From CAVTWY01 sp963738615 (GTDB lineage Bacteria; Pseudomonadota; Gammaproteobacteria; Burkholderiales; Burkholderiaceae_C), in contig CAVTXI010000015.1 in the NCBI GenBank assembly GCA_963738615.1, forward strand, positions 70,125-134,124: a stretch of 64,000 nt of DNA, in the 5' to 3' direction. Position 1 is the first letter of the stretch; each line of letters begins with the position of its first letter. Position numbers and translations under genes: made by a program. The notes under the pieces were generated by a model. The model saw only the letters and a program-made list of their open reading frames with translations, was not told where the DNA came from and did not search any database. This document shows, piece by piece, positions 58,866 to 64,000 of this stretch.

Positions 58866-59160
58866 GACGAATCTCCTTAAGAACAGCAAGAGGAATGTTC
58901 TCACTCTTCGCCTTTGCATAAAGCGTCAGCAGGTAGACCTCGCCTTGCTCGTTACGCACCAAGTAAACCACCCGCACGCCACCAGATTTGCCGGTGCCTG
59001 AGCGGGACCATCTGATTTTGCGAACGCCGCCGGAGCCCCGGATGAGGTCTCCCTCAATGGGGTTCGCAGCAACGTGTGCGGCGAACTCTCCCCTTTCCTC
59101 TTCGCTCCAATAGATGGGCCAGAGCTTCTGAAAGATGGGGCTCTCGATGACGGTCAGCAC
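58849..59160 (-). CDS. RelE/HigB-family toxin
   Basis: This 103-residue RelE-superfamily mRNA-interferase-type toxin has LTVIESPIFQKLWPIYWSEE, NPIEGDLIRGSGGVRKIRWS, GTGKSGGVRVVYLVRNEQ and LLTLYAKAKSENI, the standard blocks. GTG start at 59160, consistent with the family start. A good promoter lies immediately upstream, leaving almost no leader. Partner antitoxin is encoded just downstream. Confidence 0.88.
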   Translation of the reverse strand: MLTVIESPIFQKLWPIYWSEEERGEFAAHVAANPIEGDLIRGSGGVRKIRWSRSGTGKSGGVRVVYLVRNEQGEVYLLTLYAKAKSENIPLAVLKEIRRVLEV

Positions 59161-59167
59161 GCAGAGA

Positions 59168-59196
59168 CTATACTCTTAAGGCGTAGGCATATCAAG
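59168..59196 (-). promoter_or_regulatory. Promoter of the toxin-antitoxin cassette
   Basis: On the minus strand TTGATA (59196-59191) and TATAGT (59173-59168) are separated by exactly 17 bases. The predicted transcript start falls at or next to the toxin GTG, so the message would be leaderless or nearly so. Confidence 0.75.
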
Positions 59197-59212
59197 GCGC
59201 TTTTTTGTGACG

Positions 59213-59278
59213 CCGAACGTTGGCGTTCACCTGCGGGCGACAGGCGGCGCAGCCGTCTGGCGTACGTCAGGTGGAATG
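59213..59278 (-). repeat. attC-like site of the lipoprotein cassette, interrupted by an IS (main part)
   Basis: On the plus strand GCCGAAC (59213-59219) and GTTCACCTG (59226-59234) pair with CAGGTGGAAT (59269-59278) and, after the 1.6 kb IS, GTTAGGC (60885-60891). The inner arms match except for one extra base on the right arm, the asymmetry of integron attC sites; it orients the site on the minus strand. GCCGAAC deviates by one base from the RYYYAAC consensus. Confidence 0.7.
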
Positions 59279-59375
59279 GAATACGAAGGGACTTCCCACC
59301 TTCGGGCCACGGCGTCGAAGCGCCAAGATGGTGGTTGTCGTCATCCATCTGCAGCCTTGTGAAAGGGGAAGCCCC

Positions 59376-60506
59376 GTGAACGAATCTACACGAGTACAGC
59401 GTCTTGGTGAAGTGGTCCGTGTCGGCGTCGACCTGGCCAAGCGCGTGATCCAGGTTCATGCCGTCGATGGCGCCGGGCGCGTCGTCGCGCGGCGCAGCTT
59501 GCCGCGCGACGGCTTCATGGCCTGGTGCGTTCAGCTGCCCGCGGGCTGCATGGTGGCGATGGAGGTCAGTTCGTCGGCACATCACTGGGCGCGCAAGCTC
59601 ATCGGCCTCGGGTTCGACGCACGCATCGTCGCGGCGCACCTGGCCGCGCCGTACCGCGCCGAGGGTGTCGTCGGCAAGAACGACGCCAACGACGCCGCGG
59701 GGGTGTGCGAGGCTGCGGCTCGGCCGCACATGCGCTTCGTTCCGGTCAAGAGCGTCGAGCAGCAGTCGATGCTGACGGTGCACCGGTTGCGCGAGGGTGT
59801 GAAGGCCGATCGCACCGCCTGCATCAATCGCATCCGCGGGCTGCTGCTGGAGTTCGGCGTGGCGATCCCTGCCGGGGTGCGTGACCTCGAGCTGGCGCTC
59901 GACGACGTGCTCGAGGATGCCTCCAACGAGATGAATCATCTGGCGCGCGTGACGCTGCAGCGCGCGCAGGCGCAGTGGCGCGAGTTGGATGCGCATTTGG
60001 CCTGGTGCGACGAGCGCATCGCCGCGCACGGCTCGGGCAACGACGACGTGAAGCGTGCTGGTGAGTTGATGGGGGTTGGTCCGGTGGGCGCATCGGCGGC
60101 CATCGCCACGGTGGGCGACTTCAGGCAGTTCAAGAGCGGCGCGCAGTTCGGCGCCTGGCTGGGGCTGGTGCCGCGGCAGCATTCGTCGGGCGGCAAGACG
60201 AACCTGGGCACGATCACGAAGCGCGGCGATGCGTATCTGCGAACGCTGTTGATCCAGGGCGCGAAGTCGGTGGTGAATTCGGCTCACACGCGCACCGACC
60301 CGATCAGCCGATGGGTGCTGGCGCTGAAGACGCGCTCGGGCTGGCAGAAGGCGGTGGTGGCGCTGGCGAACAAGAACGCGCGCATCTTGTGGGCGATCAT
60401 GACCAAGGGGACGCGCTTCGAGCGCAACCACCAGAGCACCAAGCCCGTGGCAGCTATGGTTGCACCGACACCGGCGGCGTGCGCCCAGGTCGTGCCCGCG
60501 AGTTGA
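59376..60506 (+). CDS. IS110-family transposase, copy 1
   Basis: This 376-residue DEDD transposase starts with GTG at 59376 after AAGGGGAA. The RuvC-like N-terminal domain has VGVDLAKRVIQVHAV (first Asp), VAMEVSSSAHHWA (Glu) and KNDANDAAGVCEAA (Asp pair). A coiled-coil middle follows, then the Tnp_20 domain LMGVGPVGASAAIATVGDF with FGAWLGLVPRQHSSGGKTNL, including the serine needed by this family. It is ~80% identical to copy 2 by eye, so the two are different members of one group rather than recent duplicates. Confidence 0.95.
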   Translation: MNESTRVQRLGEVVRVGVDLAKRVIQVHAVDGAGRVVARRSLPRDGFMAWCVQLPAGCMVAMEVSSSAHHWARKLIGLGFDARIVAAHLAAPYRAEGVVGKNDANDAAGVCEAAARPHMRFVPVKSVEQQSMLTVHRLREGVKADRTACINRIRGLLLEFGVAIPAGVRDLELALDDVLEDASNEMNHLARVTLQRAQAQWRELDAHLAWCDERIAAHGSGNDDVKRAGELMGVGPVGASAAIATVGDFRQFKSGAQFGAWLGLVPRQHSSGGKTNLGTITKRGDAYLRTLLIQGAKSVVNSAHTRTDPISRWVLALKTRSGWQKAVVALANKNARILWAIMTKGTRFERNHQSTKPVAAMVAPTPAACAQVVPAS

Positions 60507-60884
60507 CGCCGCGCACGCCGACTCGCTCGATCCCAAACTGTTCTCACTTCTCTCTTCCTCGCAAGACGACGCTTCCGAAGATGCATCGACAGGTCAGACC
60601 GGCGGCGGGCAAGCTCGACTAACCCTTTGGGGTGCCCCCGGCAGCCCCGTGATCGGAATGGAGCCCCGCCGAGCGGTTCGTATCTGGGCCCGCGGCGATG
60701 TCGACCTCACGGTCGACTCGATCCGCAACAAGGCCGTCTGTAGAGTGGCAGTCTGTTCTCTGTTCTGCGCTTCGCCAGGTCGTCTCGAATACCGAATACT
60801 CAAATACAAATACCGCTGATCAAGGGAATACATCCATCTTCTGCCACGGCCGGTGCTTGACGGCACGGGAAGTCCCTGTAAGGG
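60507..60884 (+). ncRNA. Candidate guide (seek/bridge) RNA region of IS copy 1
   Basis: This is a ~378-base 3' non-coding region without a gene. From 60586 it is shared with the remnant at 58258 and, in blocks, with copy 2. Conserved blocks include GGAGCCCCGCCGAGCGGTTC and GTAGAGTGGCAGTCTGTTCT. A stem GTCGACC-TCAC-GGTCGAC lies near 60700. IS1111-type elements are known to encode a target-choosing RNA here. The segment CTAACCC matches the complement of GGGTTAG at the right junction. The RNA itself is inferred. Confidence 0.5.
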
Positions 60885-60892
60885 GTTAGGCA

Positions 60893-61669
60893 TCACCGTG
60901 CAGCAAACGACGTACCCCACCGTGCAAACGCTTCGTCGTCAAGGACCTTGAGCCACATTGCTTCAGTTGCGCCGTGGTTTGTGTCGTCGGCTTTGTGCAA
61001 GGAGCTCTTGGGCACCTCTGAAGGCAACTTGTCAGCGTCCCACGCGCGCCCGACGAGGGCGATGATGTTGCCGGCGTTCAGGCGACTGAGCAATCCGCTG
61101 CTGGTGTAGACGTTTACCCATGGAGCAGGGGTCGAAGCGCGCCCTCCTGAGTAGTACGAGCATGGACGCGTAGTCCAGGAAACAGGGTCAAGGGTGACTA
61201 GGAGGTCAGGGGCACGCTTAGCCGAGAGAGTGCAGGCAAGTTCGTACGCCGTGGCGCCGCCATTGCTCCAGCCAAAGATGGCTACCTGTGCCGACGGGTT
61301 GCCACTCAAAACGCCACGCATAGACTTCTCAATCCATGCGGAGCCTCCCGTGATCCAGCTGCTATGGCTAGGAAACCAAGAATTTCTCTGGCTCTCGTCG
61401 TCTCCGGTCCAGGAGAAGTAGTAGGTCGCTATGTCTGACCTCGCCAGCTTCGTCTTGGCCTCTAGGTTCTTCAGTAGGGTGTACCGCTCATCGGTATGCA
61501 ATGAGCCTTTGTAGAGCTTCCAAAGGCCGCCATCATGGATGGCCTCAGAGTTTCCGCCGACCAGAATGAGTATCAGTTTGGGTGGCGATACCGGCAGCGC
61601 GGCCGTCGTCGGCGTTGTTGCGCAACCGGTGAGCAGCAAGGAACACACAATGAATAGAAGTCGGGTCAT
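60893..61669 (-). CDS. Lipoprotein with alpha/beta-hydrolase features (integron cassette gene)
   Basis: This 258-residue exported lipoprotein has signal MTRLLFIVCSLLLTGC with lipobox Cys. A core follows with LILILVGGNSEA, DIATYYFSWTGDDES, the nucleophile elbow VAIFGWSNGGATAYEL (G-x-S-x-G), Asp in LLVTLDPVSW, and a His in TNHGATEAMW near the C-terminus. That order suggests a lipase/esterase-type fold. ATG 61669 has AAGGA upstream. Its TGA lies two bases before the GCCTAAC of the attC half, the tight spacing normal for gene cassettes. Exact function unknown. Confidence 0.75.
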   Translation of the reverse strand: MTRLLFIVCSLLLTGCATTPTTAALPVSPPKLILILVGGNSEAIHDGGLWKLYKGSLHTDERYTLLKNLEAKTKLARSDIATYYFSWTGDDESQRNSWFPSHSSWITGGSAWIEKSMRGVLSGNPSAQVAIFGWSNGGATAYELACTLSAKRAPDLLVTLDPVSWTTRPCSYYSGGRASTPAPWVNVYTSSGLLSRLNAGNIIALVGRAWDADKLPSEVPKSSLHKADDTNHGATEAMWLKVLDDEAFARWGTSFAAR

Positions 61670-61716
61670 CTTGATTTCCTTCGGCTGGAGGCTCATCTAC
61701 GCTGGTTGTTTGTGAT

Positions 61717-61833
61717 GCCTAACGTTCGAGCTAACCTGGAGACAACGGCGTGACGCAAAGCCCGCGCCACAGATAATGCACACCTGCACTGTGGCGCGGG
61801 CTTTGTGGCATGCCGTTGGCTCTCAGGTTGAGC
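61717..61833 (-). repeat. attC-like site of the right-hand cassette, interrupted by an IS (main part)
   Basis: GCCTAAC (61717-61723) and GCTAACCTG (61730-61738) face CAGGTTGAGC (61824-61833) and, across the IS, GTTAGGC (63647-63653). The inner arms differ by one extra base on the right arm. Between them is a very stable hairpin: CAAAGCCCGCGCCACAG (61756-61772) pairs perfectly with 61789-61805, plus an outer CAACGGC/GCCGTTG pair. The total site would be ~130 bases, within the attC size range, oriented on the minus strand. Confidence 0.8.
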
Positions 61834-61932
61834 GGAATACGAAGGGACTTCCCACCTTCAGGCCCCGGCGCCGAAGCGCCAAGATGGTGTGTGTCGTCAT
61901 CCATCTTGCAGCCTTTGCGAAAGGGGAAGTCC

Positions 61933-63087
61933 GTGAATCAGATTACACGAGCAGTATCGAGTGGGGAAGTGATGCGTGCCACCATCGTGCGCGTCGGCGT
62001 CGATCTGTCCAAGCGCGTGATCCAGGTCCACGCCGTCGATGCCGCTGGGCGCGTCGTGACCAATCGCGCCTTGGCCCGCGACGCCTTCATGCCCTGGTGT
62101 GCGCACCTGCCCGCCGGCTGCATCGTCGCCATGGAGGTCAGCTCGTCGGCGCACCACTGGGCACGCAAGCTGGTCGCGATGGGGTTCGACGCGCGCATCG
62201 TGTCGGCGCAGCTTTGTGCACCGTATCGCTCCGAGGGCGCGTCGGGCAAGAACGACGCCAACGACGCCGCTGCGATCTGTGAGGCCGCGGGGCGTCCGCA
62301 CATGCGCTTCGTGCCGGTGAAGAGCATCGAGCAGCAGAGCATGTTGACCGTGCACCGGCTGCGCGAAGGGTTCAAGGAGGACCGCACCGCCTGCATCAAC
62401 CGCATCCGCGGGCTGCTGCTGGAGTTCGGTGTGGTCATCCCGAAGGGCGTTCGTCCGCTCGAGCTGATGCTCGACGACGTGCTCGAGGATGCCTGCAACG
62501 AGATGAATCTGCTGGCGCGCATCGCGTTGCAGCAGGCTCAGGCGCAGTGGCGTGAGCTGGATGCGCACGTGGCCTGGTGCGACGAGCGCATCGCCGAGCA
62601 CGCGAAGAACAACGACGCGGTCAAGCGCGCCGGTGAGTTGATGGGGATCGGGCCGATCGGCGCGTCGGCGGCGATCGCCACGGTGGGTGACTTCAAGCAG
62701 TTCAAGAGCGGCGCGCAGCTTGGCGCTTGGCTGGGGCTGGTGCCCAAGCAGCGTTCGTCGGGTGGCAAGAGCAACCTGGGCACGATCACGAAGCGCGGTG
62801 ATCCTTATCTTCGGACGCTGCTGGTGCAGGGGGCGAAGTCGGTGGTCAACAGTGCCCATACGCGAAGTGATCCGATCAGCCGCTGGGTGTTGGCCTTGAA
62901 GCTGCGCTCGGGCTGGCAGAAGGCGGTGGTGGCCATGGCGAACAAGAACGCGCGCATCTTGTGGGCGGTGATGACGAAGGGCGAGCGGTTCGATCGGCGG
63001 CATGTGAGCGTCAAGCCGAATTCGGCGGTCACGCCTGCGACAGCGTCGACAACATCGACGACGCCGCTGCCCGCTGCGGCCACGTAG
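61933..63087 (+). CDS. IS110-family transposase, copy 2
   Basis: This 384-residue DEDD transposase starts with GTG at 61933 (AAGGGGAAG upstream). Motifs: VGVDLSKRVIQVHAV, VAMEVSSSAHHWA, KNDANDAAAICEAA, LMGIGPIGASAAIATVGDF, LGAWLGLVPKQRSSGGKSNL. The C-terminus is Thr/Ala-rich (TPATASTTSTTPLPAAAT), unlike copy 1. Intact frame, so potentially active. Confidence 0.95.
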   Translation: MNQITRAVSSGEVMRATIVRVGVDLSKRVIQVHAVDAAGRVVTNRALARDAFMPWCAHLPAGCIVAMEVSSSAHHWARKLVAMGFDARIVSAQLCAPYRSEGASGKNDANDAAAICEAAGRPHMRFVPVKSIEQQSMLTVHRLREGFKEDRTACINRIRGLLLEFGVVIPKGVRPLELMLDDVLEDACNEMNLLARIALQQAQAQWRELDAHVAWCDERIAEHAKNNDAVKRAGELMGIGPIGASAAIATVGDFKQFKSGAQLGAWLGLVPKQRSSGGKSNLGTITKRGDPYLRTLLVQGAKSVVNSAHTRSDPISRWVLALKLRSGWQKAVVAMANKNARILWAVMTKGERFDRRHVSVKPNSAVTPATASTTSTTPLPAAAT

Positions 63088-63646
63088 CTGCCGTTCTTCT
63101 CGACCCTCTCCCTCTCTCCCAGATTCTTCTTCCGTGCACGACGACATCCCGAAGATGCTCTGACAGGTCAGACCGGCGGCGGGCAAGCTCGACTAACCCT
63201 TGGTGGCGCCAACAGGCGTCCACGTGAACGGATTGGAGCCCCGCCGAGCGGTTCGTATCTGGGCCCGCAGCGTCGCCTCATCGCTTCGACTGCAACAAGG
63301 CCGTCTGTAGAGTGGCAGTCTGTTCTCTGTTCAGCGCTTCGCCAGGTCGTCGCAAATACTTCAACCATCCCACTATTGCCATCCATCCATAACCAATACC
63401 ACACACAACCAAATACCCAATGCTTCGTCTCACCGATCGCGGGGGCACATCTCACCGGACCCGTTGACATGGGGGCGCGCCCCCATCCCCCGAGGGGCTT
63501 CGCCCCTCCCACTTCGTGGGCCCCTCCCCAATACGCTTCCAAACGGGGCTGGGATCAAGTCACCAGCGTCTTCAGCGAGCCACCGGCTACAGGAATCCGT
63601 CTTCCGCCACGATCGTGCTTGACCGCGTGGGAAGTCCCTGTAAAGG
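63088..63646 (+). ncRNA. Candidate guide (seek/bridge) RNA region of IS copy 2
   Basis: This is a 559-base 3' non-coding region without a gene. Its first part (63161 to about 63350) shares conserved blocks with copy 1 and the 58.3 kb remnant, separated by two divergent blocks (after CTCGACTAACCC and after TCTGGGCCCGC). The variable blocks inside a conserved frame fit a structured RNA with changeable loops. From about 63350 to 63600 it is unique to this copy. Transcription is inferred. Confidence 0.45.
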
Positions 63647-63877
63647 GTTAGGCCTCTCTACGCTGGGAAGTGCAAACTCTTCAAGGCTCGACTCGCGGAG
63701 TAACGTCTCAAACTCATCCGCAGGAATCTTCTTCTTGCCCCTAAGGTTGTTGATGAGTGGTCCAATTTGAAAACTACCGCTTATCTGAGAGTTCTTTCCT
63801 GCACCTGCAATTAGTCTTCGTCTTTGCGTGATCTGGCGTGAAATCGCTAGTATCGGACGAGCATCTGCTTTGCCCAA
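63647..63877 (-). CDS. Unknown cassette protein, second frame, reading into attC and IS end
   Basis: The frame from ATG 63877 encodes about 74 residues of ordinary protein (GKADARPILAISRQITQRRR, IGPLINNLRGKKKIPADEFE, SSLEEFALPSVE) before it enters GCCTAAC and the IS terminus; it stops only at 63587 inside the IS. The natural C-terminus has therefore probably been changed by the IS. It overlaps the partial frame to its right by 31 bases; the two may be one gene with a frame break or two coupled genes. No family recognised. Confidence 0.45.
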
Positions 63878-64000
63878 GAATTTGCGTCATCGAAGGACTC
63901 GGCCGTAAGGTAGATGGCAATGAATCTATCGGCAACTTCATCTGGCATCTCCCAGAACAGCGTCTGCGCGAGCTCCTTCTTTGTGGCCACCAACACCCTA
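63847..64000 (-). CDS. Unknown cassette protein, partial (continues beyond right edge)
   Basis: A minus-strand frame open to the right edge encodes about 50 residues, including VATKKELAQTLFWEMPDEVA and FIAIYLTAESFDDANSWAKQ, ending LVRY at 63847. It is acidic and helical in look, with base composition lower in GC than the IS DNA beside it. I do not recognise it. It belongs to the same integron cassette as the overlapping frame 63647-63877. Confidence 0.4.
   Translation of the reverse strand, partial: RVLVATKKELAQTLFWEMPDEVADRFIAIYLTAESFDDANSWAKQMLVRY

Larger units (their letters stand above)
59279..60884 (+). mobile_element. IS110-family insertion sequence, IS1111 type, copy 1
   Basis: This ~1.6 kb element lies between the two halves of an attC-like site. 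The left end reads GGAATACGAAGGGACTTCCC (59279-59298), and the right end carries the 11-base inverted match GGGAAGTCCCT (60867-60877). The repeats are subterminal, as in the IS1111 subgroup. The short 5' and long 3' non-coding regions are also IS1111-like. The exact termini are uncertain by a few bases because the attC spacer is not known. Confidence 0.85.
61834..63646 (+). mobile_element. IS110-family insertion sequence, IS1111 type, copy 2
   Basis: This ~1.8 kb element has the same left end (GGAATACG, then AGGGACTTCCC at 61843-61853) and right subterminal repeat GGGAAGTCCCT (63629-63639) as copy 1. It sits at the identical position of an attC-like site, directly after the ten-base inner arm. 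It has the same orientation as copy 1. It is ~200 bases longer because its 3' non-coding region has an extra segment including a GC-rich hairpin (GGGGGCGCGCCCCC near 63470). Confidence 0.85.

Overview
The window is high-GC DNA from a betaproteobacterium, most likely a Burkholderiales member of the Rubrivivax/Leptothrix/Roseateles kind. The call rests on a divergent rne and rluC-gph-Rieske-sppA block, a long second IF-1 beside an RRM protein, monomeric isocitrate dehydrogenase, DUF2788/DUF2189 proteins and PEP-CTERM proteins. No tRNA, rRNA or CRISPR array was seen. At least 25 single-base frame breaks cut otherwise well-conserved genes, including the usually essential rne, so the sequence probably carries long-read indel errors; such genes are given here as one span with the break noted.

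Left accessory part (1-8.4 kb): three near-identical Rhs core segments on the minus strand, each with a different C-terminal tip. Two are followed by different overlapping putative immunity genes (a membrane protein and a HEAT-repeat protein). A PIN/Phd toxin-antitoxin pair, three copies of an ORF6N-protein tail with GGTACC microrepeats and an inverted Rhs scrap lie among them. This looks like an array of displaced (orphan) Rhs tip/immunity modules.

Core part (8.5-39 kb): a trypsin-like protease, MoxR, DUF58, VWA operon; Uma2 and rhomboid genes; icd, infA and an RRM gene; a BMP-type purine/nucleoside ABC importer with adenine deaminase, split by two PEP-CTERM paralogues; an AcuI-like reductase; a BON lipoprotein; a histidine kinase with two response regulators; a LysM/BON protein; the rluC-gph-Rieske-sppA-phosphatase operon; rne with a long leader; a TauE/SafE permease.

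Sugar locus (39-58 kb): sucrose phosphorylase diverges from a TonB receptor across a region with two identical GCAATCGATTGC palindromes. Then follow a flavin halogenase, GH32, a Gfo/Idh oxidoreductase, an SLC45-type symporter, a complete binding-protein ABC importer, GH36 alpha-galactosidase, galT and galK. Together they would import raffinose-type oligosaccharides or sucrose, split off galactose, phosphorolyse or hydrolyse the sucrose part and feed galactose into the Leloir pathway. No galE, fructokinase or LacI regulator gene is in the window.

Right accessory part (58.1-64 kb): an integron-type cassette array read on the minus strand (a HigBA-like toxin-antitoxin cassette, a lipoprotein hydrolase cassette, an unknown cassette). 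Two attC-like sites are each interrupted at the same position by an IS110-family element of the IS1111 type. Both elements carry a long conserved 3' non-coding region that is a candidate guide (seek/bridge) RNA, and a third, transposase-less copy of that region remains beside the toxin-antitoxin cassette. No integrase gene is visible.
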